This document shows positions 26,226 through 34,278 of a DNA stretch of 64,000 bases, in pieces. The stretch is from Sphingomonas colocasiae. Lineage in GTDB: Bacteria > Pseudomonadota > Alphaproteobacteria > Sphingomonadales > Sphingomonadaceae. Within the stretch, counting starts at the first letter, position 1. Each line of letters begins with the position of its first letter. The stretch is from the NCBI RefSeq assembly GCF_019880585.1, contig NZ_JAINVV010000011.1, positions 1 to 64,000 of the forward strand, read 5' to 3'. Below the pieces are notes generated by a model. It was not told where the DNA came from, did not search any database, and saw only the letters and a program-made list of their open reading frames with translations. The translations under genes and the position numbers were made by a program.

Positions 26226-27203
26226 ATGACCAGCCGCCATCTCGTCGATCCCGAACTGCTCGGCCTGCTCGACCGGGAAGACTGGCTCGATCTGGACGCG
26301 GCCGCCCTGCCCTCGGCGCGGGCACGGCTCGCGGCGCTGACGGCGGCATCGGCGGCGCCGGGCATCGCACCGGAGGTGGTTCATGTCGCGCGCGGCGATG
26401 CGCCGCCGCTGGCGCTGCGCATCTTCCGCCCGCCCGCCCCCGCCGCCACGCCATGCCCGGCGGTGTACGAGATCCATGGCGGCGGCTTCGTGCTGGGCAG
26501 CGCCGCCATGTCGGATATCGCCAATGCCGCGCGCGCGATCCGCCATGGCTGCGTCGTCGTCTCGGTCGATTACCGGCTGGCGCCAGAAGCGCCGTTCCCC
26601 GCGCCGCTGGAGGATTGCCATGCCGGACTTGTCTGGCTGGCGGCGAATGCCGCGATGCTCGCCATCGATCCCGCGCGGATCGTGATCGTCGGCGAAAGCG
26701 CGGGCGGCGGGCTGGCGGCCGCGCTCGCGATGCTGGTGCGCGATCGTGGCGGCCCCGCGCCGGCCGGCCAGTTCCTCACCTATCCCATGCTCGATCATCG
26801 CACCGGCACCGCTGACGACCCCTATGCCAATCCGGTGACCGGCGAGTTCCGCTGGAACCGGGCATCGAACCGTTTCGGCTGGGCGGCGATGCGCGGCGCG
26901 GACGAGATCGCGGCGGCGCGCCTGCCCTGGTTCTCGCCCGCGCGCGCGACCGATCTTGCCGGACTGCCGCCGACATTCATCGCGGTCGGCGCGCTCGACC
27001 TGTTCCTGGATGAAGACATGGCCTTTGCCGCCCTGCTCTGGCAGGCGGGCGTCGAAGTGGAGGCGCACGTCTATCCCGGCGCGTTCCACGGCTTCGATCT
27101 GGTCGCGGAGGCCGGCGTCGCCCGCCGCTTCCGGCAGGATGCGGATCGCGCGCTCGCCCGCATGCTCGGCGCATCGCTCCACCAGGGCGTCGCCACGGCA
27201 TGA
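26226..27203 (+). CDS. Alpha/beta hydrolase, hormone-sensitive-lipase type
   Basis: This 325-residue hydrolase has the oxyanion motif HGGGF at 84-88, the nucleophile elbow GESAGG with Ser158, an acid in GALDLFLDED and the catalytic His in PGAFHGF. HSL-family enzymes cut carboxylic esters, including acyl and aryl esters, in the cytoplasm. The frame is open upstream; ATG 26226 gives the normal family length. It overlaps the asparaginase-like gene by 4 bp, so the two are co-translated. It probably removes an ester group from the imported substrate or an intermediate. Confidence 0.9.
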   Translation: MTSRHLVDPELLGLLDREDWLDLDAAALPSARARLAALTAASAAPGIAPEVVHVARGDAPPLALRIFRPPAPAATPCPAVYEIHGGGFVLGSAAMSDIANAARAIRHGCVVVSVDYRLAPEAPFPAPLEDCHAGLVWLAANAAMLAIDPARIVIVGESAGGGLAAALAMLVRDRGGPAPAGQFLTYPMLDHRTGTADDPYANPVTGEFRWNRASNRFGWAAMRGADEIAAARLPWFSPARATDLAGLPPTFIAVGALDLFLDEDMAFAALLWQAGVEVEAHVYPGAFHGFDLVAEAGVARRFRQDADRALARMLGASLHQGVATA

Positions 27204-27709
27204 ACGATCGCGGCCCCATCACGATCCTCACCACCGGCGGCACGATCGACAAGGATTATTTCGACGCGCTCAGCGCCTATCATATCACCGGCAGCGCCGC
27301 GCCCGCGCTGCTGGCGGCGGCGCGCGTCACCCATCCGTTCGAGATCGTGGAAGTGGCGCGCAAGGACAGTCTGGACCTGACGGACGAAGACCGTAACCGG
27401 CTGCGCGACGCCGTCGCGCGCGCGCGCGGCGACCGTGTCGTCATCACCCATGGCACCGATACGATGGCAGCCACCGCGCGGCACCTGGCGCCGGCCGCCG
27501 GCAAGACGATCGTGCTGGCCGGCGCCTGGTCCCCCGCCCGCTTCGCGGAGAGCGACGCCCCGTTCAATCTCGGCATGGCTTTCGCCTGCTGCCAGACGGC
27601 CCCGCCCGGCATCTATATCGCGATGAACGGCACGGTTTTCCGGGGCGACGAAGCGGTCAAGGATCGCGATCGCGGATCGTTCGTGCCGATCCCCGCGCAC
27701 GGCGGCTGA
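27200..27709 (+). CDS. Single-domain asparaginase-like protein
   Basis: This 169-residue protein holds only the N-terminal domain of the type I/II asparaginases. Both threonine motifs are present: TTGGTIDKDYF (~11-21) and THGTDTMA (~84-91). Normal asparaginases are ~330 residues, with a second domain that completes the active site in the dimer, so this is half size but not visibly broken: it has a clean start, coupling to the upstream gene and a good C-terminus. It may hydrolyse a different amide. It ends just before the convergent dehydratase gene. Confidence 0.82.
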   Translation: MNDRGPITILTTGGTIDKDYFDALSAYHITGSAAPALLAAARVTHPFEIVEVARKDSLDLTDEDRNRLRDAVARARGDRVVITHGTDTMAATARHLAPAAGKTIVLAGAWSPARFAESDAPFNLGMAFACCQTAPPGIYIAMNGTVFRGDEAVKDRDRGSFVPIPAHGG

Positions 27710-27724
27710 ACGGCAGCGGCGCGC

Positions 27725-28720
27725 TCAGCTTTCGTGCAGATGCGCGGCCAGCGTGTCGATATCGGTATTGGTGCCGCAGACGAGGATGCCGACGCGCTTG
27801 CCCTCCAGTTCCTCGCGCAGCGGCCCGAGCAGCGCCGCCGTCGCGGCGGCTGCGGCGGGCTCCACTGCCAGCTTCATCTCCTCGAACAGCAGCCGCATCG
27901 CCGAACGCATCTCGCCATCGCTCACCTTCGCCAGCGCATCGACATTGTCGCGGCAGAGACCCAGGGTGAAGGTGGCGGAATAGGGCGCGTTCAAACTGTC
28001 GGCGATCGTGCTCGGCGACACCGTCGATGCGACGGCGCCCGCCGCGAAGCTGCGATGCATCGCGTCCGATCCTTCCGGCTCGACGCCGTAGACGCGCGTG
28101 CCGGGCGAGAAGATCTTGGTCGCGGCGGACATGCCGCCGCACAGCCCGCCGCCGCCGATCGCGATGATCACCGCGTCGAGCCCGGGCGCCTGGCGGCAGA
28201 ATTCCAGGCCGAGCGTGGCGGATCCCAGCGCCGTGCGGCGCCCTTCGAAGGGATGGACGAAATAGCGCCCTTCCTTGTCCCGGATCTCGTTCGCGATCTC
28301 GAAGGCCTGGGTCACATTGTCCGCGACGATCAGTTCCGCGCCGTGCTTGCGGCATTGCGCCATCCGGAACGGGTTGGCGCCGCGCATCATCACCACTTTC
28401 GCGGGCGTGCCCATCAGCCGCGCGGCATAGGAGGTGGCGACCGCATGATTGCCCGAGCTGACCGCCGTCACGCCGCGCGCAAGCTCGTCGGGCGAAAGCT
28501 GCATGATGTTGTTGAGCGCGCCGCGCAGCTTGAACGATCCGGCGAGCTGGAACAGTTCCAGCTTCAATATCACCTGGGTTCGATCCCCCATGATCGCTTC
28601 CAGATCGGGGCCGCGCCAGCGATGCACCGGGGTTTCCGCGATGTGCCCGTCGAGCCGTGCCCGCGTCTCCTCTATCTCCGATGCGGTCAACGCGGGCTCG
28701 GCCATGGCGGTCGCGGTCAT
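27725..28720 (-). CDS. Threonine/serine dehydratase family PLP enzyme
   Basis: This 331-residue fold-type II enzyme has the PLP Lys in LAGSFKLRGA (~residue 64), the SSGNHAV loop, the IGGGGLCGG phosphate loop and a C-terminal CGTNTD. No C-terminal regulatory (ACT-like) domain is present, so it is of catabolic type. It differs clearly from the dehydratase at 14670 (SSGNHAV against SSSGGNAG), so the island has two distinct ammonia-releasing enzymes. It could act on threonine, serine or a 3-hydroxy/2,3-diamino acid. It is transcribed alone, convergent with the asparaginase-like gene. Confidence 0.88.
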   Translation of the reverse strand: MTATAMAEPALTASEIEETRARLDGHIAETPVHRWRGPDLEAIMGDRTQVILKLELFQLAGSFKLRGALNNIMQLSPDELARGVTAVSSGNHAVATSYAARLMGTPAKVVMMRGANPFRMAQCRKHGAELIVADNVTQAFEIANEIRDKEGRYFVHPFEGRRTALGSATLGLEFCRQAPGLDAVIIAIGGGGLCGGMSAATKIFSPGTRVYGVEPEGSDAMHRSFAAGAVASTVSPSTIADSLNAPYSATFTLGLCRDNVDALAKVSDGEMRSAMRLLFEEMKLAVEPAAAAATAALLGPLREELEGKRVGILVCGTNTDIDTLAAHLHES

Positions 28721-28853
28721 CGCAATCCTCTCCTGATCATCATATGCCGGGGGAATCGCGGCGAACAGACAGCTACAGCGTGCTGGGCGAAATGTGAATC
28801 GCGCAACACGCCGCCACCCCCTGTTGTCGCCTCAGTTCAGCGCGTCGCCCCGT

Positions 28854-30341
28854 TCAGCCCCGCGCGATCCGGAAATCCCTGCCCTCCGCCAGCCAGGCCA
28901 GCCGCTCGTCGCGCAACGCGGACCGGCGCACCTTGCCCGCCTCGTCGCGCAGCGGCGCGTCGGTCGTCTCGTAGCTTTCCGGGCATTTATAGCCGGCGAG
29001 CCGCGCCCGCACGAATGCGTCGATTCCGGCCGCCGGCAGGTCCGCCGCCAGTTGCACGATCGCATGGACGCGCGCACCCAGATCGTCGCAGGGCAGCCCC
29101 AGCACCACTGCGTCGGCGATGCCGGGATGCTCGATCAGCGCCGCCTCCACCTCGGCCGGATAGATATTGGCGCCGCCGCGCAGGATCATGTCGGTGCGCC
29201 GGTCGGACAGGAACAGATAGCCGTCGGCATCGATCCAGCCGAGATCGCCCAGCGACATCCAGCCCTCGCCGTCCAGCCGCGGCTCGGCGCCGATATAGTG
29301 AAAGCGCGTCGCGGCCTCGGCGGCGAAGAAGATCTCGCCCACCGTGCCGGGCGGACAGGGCCGGCCCTGCTCGTCGCGGACGCTCAGCGCGCCGTCCGCC
29401 GGCTTGCCCACCGATCCCGGCCTGGCGAGCCATTCGGTGCCGGTGATCAGCACCGCCGCCCCCTCGGTTCCCGCATAGAGCTCCAGGATGCGATTGGCGC
29501 CCAGCCAGTCGATCCAGGCGCGCTTCAGCCAGGGCGGGCACGGCGCCGCCAGATGCAGCACCGTGCGCAGCGCGGAAAGGTCGTAACGCGCCTTCACCGC
29601 ATCCGGCAGGCTCCAGATCCGGTGCATCATCGTCGGCACCATGCACACCCATTCCACCCGCTCTTCCGCGATCAGGCGCAGCGCCGCCTCAGCATCGAAA
29701 CGGTCCATGCCCACCACGCGCGTGCCCGCGAGCAGCGCCAGGCTGGTGAACAGGAACGGCGCATTGTGATAAAGCGGCCCGGGATTGAGCATCACCCCGC
29801 CCCGCGGCATGCCCGTCAGCGCGACGATCCCCTCCAGCCGCTCGCCGAACCGCGCCTCGGCATGATCGACGATCAGCTTGGGCCGGCCGGTCGATCCGCC
29901 GCTGGTGACCGCCTTCCAATGCGCGGCCGCCAGATCGGGCGGCAGATCGGATGGCGGATCGACGGACACATCGCCGGCATCGGCCGCGATCCCGATCACG
30001 CCGCCCACGCCAGCTCCGCCGTCACTCACGATCAGGCGCGGCGCCGCCAGCTCCACGATCTGCGCGAATTCATGCTCCGGCAGCCGCGTCGGCAGGATGC
30101 AGGGCGTCGCCCCCGCCCGCCACGCCGCAAAGCTCGCCACATGATGATCCACGCCGTTGGGCAATGCCACGCCCACCAGATCGTCGGGCCGCACGCCCGC
30201 CGCGATCATCCGCCGCGCCAGCGCCGCCGTCCGCGCCTCCAGCACCGTCCAGCTCAGCGTGCCGCCCGGATAGGCGATCGCGATCTCCGCGCCGCGCGCA
30301 TCGGCATGATCGCGCAGCACCGCGCCGAAACTCCGCACCAT
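28854..30341 (-). CDS. AMP-binding acyl-CoA ligase
   Basis: This 495-residue member of the acyl-adenylate superfamily activates a carboxylic acid as acyl-AMP and then as CoA thioester. Motifs in order are the ATP loop TSGGSTGRPK, ELYAGTEGAA, SLGDLGWIDADGYLFLSDR (with the hinge Asp/Arg) and a catalytic Lys in DEAGKVRRSAL. The start codon at 30341 shares one base with the amidase stop (TGATG), so the genes are translationally coupled. It probably activates the acid freed by the upstream amidase. Confidence 0.9.
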   Translation of the reverse strand: MVRSFGAVLRDHADARGAEIAIAYPGGTLSWTVLEARTAALARRMIAAGVRPDDLVGVALPNGVDHHVASFAAWRAGATPCILPTRLPEHEFAQIVELAAPRLIVSDGGAGVGGVIGIAADAGDVSVDPPSDLPPDLAAAHWKAVTSGGSTGRPKLIVDHAEARFGERLEGIVALTGMPRGGVMLNPGPLYHNAPFLFTSLALLAGTRVVGMDRFDAEAALRLIAEERVEWVCMVPTMMHRIWSLPDAVKARYDLSALRTVLHLAAPCPPWLKRAWIDWLGANRILELYAGTEGAAVLITGTEWLARPGSVGKPADGALSVRDEQGRPCPPGTVGEIFFAAEAATRFHYIGAEPRLDGEGWMSLGDLGWIDADGYLFLSDRRTDMILRGGANIYPAEVEAALIEHPGIADAVVLGLPCDDLGARVHAIVQLAADLPAAGIDAFVRARLAGYKCPESYETTDAPLRDEAGKVRRSALRDERLAWLAEGRDFRIARG

Positions 30342-31762
30342 CACAAATCCCCCGTCCAGATCGGCGGCGTCCGCCGATGCCATTCCACCGCCGCCTCCAG
30401 TTGCAGGCCCAGCGCCAGCAGCAGCGCCTCCCCGCCCGGCCGCGTCGCGAACTGCATGCCCACGGGCAGGCCGTTGTCACTGAACCCCATCGGCAGGCTG
30501 ATCGCCGGCGTGCCCGCGAAATTGTCGATCCAGCAATAGCCGGCATAGTCGATCAGCCCGTCGCGCTGGTCGTGCCAGGCGATATCGGGCCCGAACACGC
30601 CGATGCGCGGCGCTTCGGTTCTCACCGTCGGCGTCATCCAGATATCGATCGTCCCCAGCCGGTTCAGATAAGCGGCGACCACAGCCTCCATCGCGGCCCA
30701 GGACGCGGCATAGCGATCGTCGTCGATCGCCTTGCCCGCCGCGATCAGGGTCACCGATCGATGCTCGAGCGCCGCGGGATCGACGGTGATGCCGATCTGC
30801 TGCGAAAGCATGCCCAGCCGGCGCGTGAACATGCCCTCGGTGATGTCGCGCAACAGCCCGATCGCATGTGGGCCGTCGAAGGGCAGCGCCGCATCGGACA
30901 CGAGATGGCCGAGCCGCCCGAGCAGCGAGACCGTATCGGCGAAGACGCGCCGCACCGCCGGATCGGGTAGCTCGCCCGTCCGCATCACCCGGCCATAGGC
31001 ATGGATGGTCAGGCGCTGCTCCACCGGCGTCGTCACCGGCGGCATCGGCGGCAGGCAATCGGGATCGTGCGTCTGCGTCGCTTCCAGCCAGCGCGCGGTA
31101 TCGCCCACCGTGCGGCTGACACAGCCATTCACCGTCAGGTCGGTGATCGCGCGGAACGCTTCCTCCCCCGCATTGCGCCGGCGCGAGGGCTTCAGCCCCA
31201 CCAGCCCGCACGGCGCCGCGCCATGGCGGATCGATCCCAGCCCGTCGCTGGCATGCGCCACCGGCACCACCCCCGCCGCCACCGCCGCCGCCCCGCCGCC
31301 GGAGGAGCCGCCGGGCGTATGATCCGGGTTCCACGGATTGCGCGTGATCCCCGTCAGCGGCGATTCGGTGACCGCGTTGAGCCCCAGTTCGGGCATGGTC
31401 GAACGTGCGATCGAGATCGGCCCCGCCGCATCGATCGCGCGGGCATAGGGCGCATCGTCGGGCGCGATGAAGTCGCGCAGTGCGGCGCAGCCGAAGCTGG
31501 CCGGCAGCCCCTTTTCGGGCAGCATATCCTTGATCAGCGTCGGAATGCCGGCCAGCGGCCCGGGACGCGGCGCCGACGCCTGGGCGCGCGCGCGATCGAA
31601 ATTCGGCCATGCGATGAAATTGAGTTGCGGATTGGCCGCCTCGGCGCGCGCGATCGCACGCTCCACCAGCATAGCGGGCGTCGTGCGGCCCGCGTCGAGC
31701 GCGGCCAGCATGCCGGCCATATCGGTTATGCCGTGCGGTCGATCGGGGTGCGATATCGTCAT
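30341..31762 (-). CDS. Amidase signature family hydrolase
   Basis: This 473-residue enzyme has the amidase-signature triad at the expected spacing: Lys78 (TLIKDM), cis-Ser153 (GGSSGGG) and Ser177 (DGLGSIR). These enzymes release ammonia or an amine from carboxamides. The frame is open far upstream, but the ATG at 31762 overlaps the MFS stop by 4 bp (ATGA) and gives a normal length. It lies in the operon MFS-amidase-CoA ligase. A small oddity is DGLGS in place of the usual DGGGS. Confidence 0.91.
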   Translation of the reverse strand: MTISHPDRPHGITDMAGMLAALDAGRTTPAMLVERAIARAEAANPQLNFIAWPNFDRARAQASAPRPGPLAGIPTLIKDMLPEKGLPASFGCAALRDFIAPDDAPYARAIDAAGPISIARSTMPELGLNAVTESPLTGITRNPWNPDHTPGGSSGGGAAAVAAGVVPVAHASDGLGSIRHGAAPCGLVGLKPSRRRNAGEEAFRAITDLTVNGCVSRTVGDTARWLEATQTHDPDCLPPMPPVTTPVEQRLTIHAYGRVMRTGELPDPAVRRVFADTVSLLGRLGHLVSDAALPFDGPHAIGLLRDITEGMFTRRLGMLSQQIGITVDPAALEHRSVTLIAAGKAIDDDRYAASWAAMEAVVAAYLNRLGTIDIWMTPTVRTEAPRIGVFGPDIAWHDQRDGLIDYAGYCWIDNFAGTPAISLPMGFSDNGLPVGMQFATRPGGEALLLALGLQLEAAVEWHRRTPPIWTGDL

Positions 31763-33156
31763 GCGTGGTTCCCTGTTACGTCGAATCCCATGGCCCGGAC
31801 GGTCGCGGCGAAAGGCCGCCGGGCGAGCGAGACCAGCAGCGCCGCGACGACCAGCGATGGGATGCTGACGATCGCGATCGCATACAGCATGCCGCGCGGG
31901 CCCGCGATCGCGCCCGAAAGCGCGCCGATCGCCAGCGGAGAGAGCGCCATCGCCAGCGCGTTGAAGATGCCGAGCAGCGACAGCACGCGCGATCGCAGGT
32001 GCGACGGCGACAGATCCTGGAGGATGCCGGGCATCAGCGCCGATCCGGCGACGCCCGCCGCCCCCTGCAGCGCGGCGACGGCATAGGCCTGGAAGGGCGT
32101 CGCGGCGAAGGGCAGGAACAGCGCGGGCAAAGGCGCCATCCAGAAAAAGACGCTCGCCGCCCGGATCGGCGAGATCCCGCCCGCGCGCCGCGCCAGACCG
32201 ATCAGCATGCCCGGCAGGAACACGCCGATCGCGGTGGCGGCGGTCACGGCGGTGCCCAGCCCCACGCCGACGCTCGCGGGATCGACGCCGAAGGCGCGTG
32301 GCAGCGCGATCGGATACCACACCAGTCCGGCCATCATCGCCACCCCCATCGCGAAGATCGCACCGAACACGCCGCCCAATGTGCGCCAATGCGCCCGCGC
32401 ATAGGGCAGGAAACCGGCCGCCGCATCGTCCACCCCTACGGCCGGCCCCATGGGCGCCCCCATAGTCGACGGGGCGGCATGCGCGCGCAGCGGCATCGTC
32501 GCCACCAGCAGCAGGAACAGCGGCCCCGGCAGCGCGATCGCGACCATCGCGATCCGCCAGCTGTCTATGCCCGCCAGCCACGCCGGCAGGCTGGCGGGGG
32601 ACGCCGCCAGCCATTGCAGCATCGCCCCGCCCAGCGCCATGCCGATGCCCGTGCCGAACAGCGATCCGCCATAGAAGATCAGGTTCGCGGCGTTGCGCTT
32701 GCGTTCGGGAAACAGGTCCGGGATCATCGCATAGACGATCGGTGCCAGCCCCGCCTCGCCGATGGCGATGCCGATCGTACCCGCGAACAGCCCGCCGAAA
32801 CTGTCCTGGAACGCGCAGAAAAATGTGGCGAGAGACCAGATGCCGACGCCGATCGCCAGCAGCAGCCGGCGCCCGTAACGGTCCGCCAGCCATCCCATCG
32901 GATAGCTGGCGACGCAGGCGAAGATCGCCATGCCCAGCCCCTGGAGCATGCCGATCTGGAAATCGCTGAAATGGAGCGACGCCTGCAGCCCCGGCGCGAT
33001 CAGGCTCAGCATCTGGCGGATCACCAGTGCGAACAGGGTCGTCATCAGCAGCACGCCCAGGCCGTACCAGGCCCAGCCGAGGCCGCCGGACGATTCGCCC
33101 TCCATTGCCTGGCCGTCCCCCCGTCCATCCGTGGCCACCGCGATTGCCCTGTCCAT
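31759..33156 (-). CDS. MFS transporter
   Basis: This 465-residue transporter has 12 predicted membrane segments. The MFS signature between helices 2 and 3 is GWLADRYGRRLLL. It resembles the sphingomonad anion:cation or aromatic-acid:H+ symporters; it probably imports the amide or acid handled by the next two genes. The ATG at 33156 has GGGAGAG 8 nt upstream. It is first in the operon and reads away from an operator-like palindrome shared with the esterase. Confidence 0.88.
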   Translation of the reverse strand: MDRAIAVATDGRGDGQAMEGESSGGLGWAWYGLGVLLMTTLFALVIRQMLSLIAPGLQASLHFSDFQIGMLQGLGMAIFACVASYPMGWLADRYGRRLLLAIGVGIWSLATFFCAFQDSFGGLFAGTIGIAIGEAGLAPIVYAMIPDLFPERKRNAANLIFYGGSLFGTGIGMALGGAMLQWLAASPASLPAWLAGIDSWRIAMVAIALPGPLFLLLVATMPLRAHAAPSTMGAPMGPAVGVDDAAAGFLPYARAHWRTLGGVFGAIFAMGVAMMAGLVWYPIALPRAFGVDPASVGVGLGTAVTAATAIGVFLPGMLIGLARRAGGISPIRAASVFFWMAPLPALFLPFAATPFQAYAVAALQGAAGVAGSALMPGILQDLSPSHLRSRVLSLLGIFNALAMALSPLAIGALSGAIAGPRGMLYAIAIVSIPSLVVAALLVSLARRPFAATVRAMGFDVTGNHA

Positions 33157-33221
33157 ATCCACTCTCCCGCGCTGGCGCCGCCTTGCCCGGCGTCGCGATA
33201 TGCCATCTAATAAACAAGTTG

Positions 33222-33236
33222 ACTTTATTGTAAAGT
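33222..33236. promoter_or_regulatory. Operator-like palindrome ACTTTA-TTG-TAAAGT
   Basis: A perfect 6-bp inverted repeat with a 3-bp centre lies in the 157-bp gap between the MFS operon (-) and the esterase (+). It overlaps TTGACT (33219-33224) and, on the other strand, TTTACA with a TATTAG 16 bp on, so it could block promoters in both directions. The TetR gene at 36635 is a plausible partner. Confidence 0.5.
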
Positions 33237-33313
33237 GAGCAGATGACTCGGGCCATGATCGGCACAGGCACAGGCCTGCGGCGTTTCCGTTCCGGCTTGA
33301 TGGAGTTCGGTCG

Positions 33314-34186
33314 ATGGCATTTTCGGTTCGCGCGTCCCTCGAACAATTCTCGCTGCCCCACCCGTCGGGCGAAGGGCAGCTCAGGATCAGCGTCGCCGCG
33401 CCGGCGGCGCTGCCCGCGGACGGCGCGGTGCCCATCGTCTACGTCACCGATGGCGATCTGCTGTTCGGCATGGCGGCGGAGATCGGGCGCGCGGTCTCGA
33501 GCGTCGCGGGCTTTCCCGCCCATTATGTCGTCGGCATCGGCTATGATGCGGGCCATGCCGAATTCCTGAAGCTGCGCACCGCCGATCTGACACCGCCGAT
33601 CGGCGCGGAGGCGCTGGCGGCATTGGGCGCGATCGGCACCGCGATCGGCGGCGATCGCAATGGCGGCGCCGATGCCTTTCTCGCCTTCCTCACCGATACG
33701 TTGCGCGCCGAGATCGCGGCGCGCTATCCGCGCACCATGGCGGGCGAACAGATCCTGTTCGGCCATTCGCTGGGTGGCCTGTTCGCCGCCCATGCGCTGC
33801 TCACCCGGCCGGACAGCTTCTCCGCCTTCATCGTCAGCAGCCCCTCGCTCTGGTGGGACGGCTTTTCGATCCTCGCCCGCCTGCCCGGCTTCCGCGCGCG
33901 CCTGGCGGCGCTGCCGCGCCAGCCGCGCGTCTTCGTCGATGTCGGCGCGCACGAACAGGATATGCCCGCCAGCGTGCCCGACGGCCTCGGCGTCTCGCTG
34001 GAGGAAGCACAGGCGCAGATCCGCGCCGCGCGCATGGTCGACGCCGCCCGCGAATTCGCCGATGCGCTCGCCGACGCAGGCCTCGCCCGGATCCGCTACA
34101 TCGCCTTCGCCGAGGACGACCACGTCTCCGCCGCCCCCGCCGCCATCCTCCACGGCATGCGCTTCGCGCTGGGGCATGGAGCGTGA
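33314..34186 (+). CDS. Alpha/beta hydrolase, esterase (Fes/esterase D-like)
   Basis: This 290-residue protein resembles the putative esterase family (enterochelin-esterase-like). The nucleophile elbow is FGHSLGG at ~153-159, a later acid lies in VFVDVGAHEQD, and the final His is in EDDHVSAAP. There is no signal peptide. It likely opens an ester in the compound imported by the receptor that follows 92 bp downstream. A strong hairpin lies between the two genes. Confidence 0.82.
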   Translation: MAFSVRASLEQFSLPHPSGEGQLRISVAAPAALPADGAVPIVYVTDGDLLFGMAAEIGRAVSSVAGFPAHYVVGIGYDAGHAEFLKLRTADLTPPIGAEALAALGAIGTAIGGDRNGGADAFLAFLTDTLRAEIAARYPRTMAGEQILFGHSLGGLFAAHALLTRPDSFSAFIVSSPSLWWDGFSILARLPGFRARLAALPRQPRVFVDVGAHEQDMPASVPDGLGVSLEEAQAQIRAARMVDAAREFADALADAGLARIRYIAFAEDDHVSAAPAAILHGMRFALGHGA

Positions 34187-34199
34187 CACACAGGAAACA

Positions 34200-34234
34200 C
34201 CCTCTCCTCCCCATCGCCGATGGGGAGGAGAGGG
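34200..34234. repeat. REP-like hairpin, perfect 16-bp stem
   Basis: CCCTCTCCTCCCCATC and its exact complement pair across a 3-nt loop, 14 bp after the esterase stop. The core CCCCATC/GATGGGG returns at 40507-40535, so this is a dispersed element and not a single-use terminator. No T run follows. It may lower receptor expression relative to the esterase or protect the mRNA end. Confidence 0.7.
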
Positions 34235-34278
34235 AGACGGCCTCAAACAAGAAACCGGATCAGGAGAGGACCCCCATC

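Noticed and set aside
23417-26365. A 982-codon minus-strand open frame across the permease, DUF917 and hydrolase genes
   Set aside because: It is antisense to three well-supported genes and its product is a low-complexity run of His, Arg, Asp and Gly with no domain; GC-rich DNA often leaves such frames open.
30341-34246. A 1301-codon minus-strand frame suggesting an amidase fusion
   Set aside because: Only the last 473 codons match amidase. The upstream part is the MFS gene and esterase read in the wrong frame, and the ATG at 31762 is coupled to the MFS stop.
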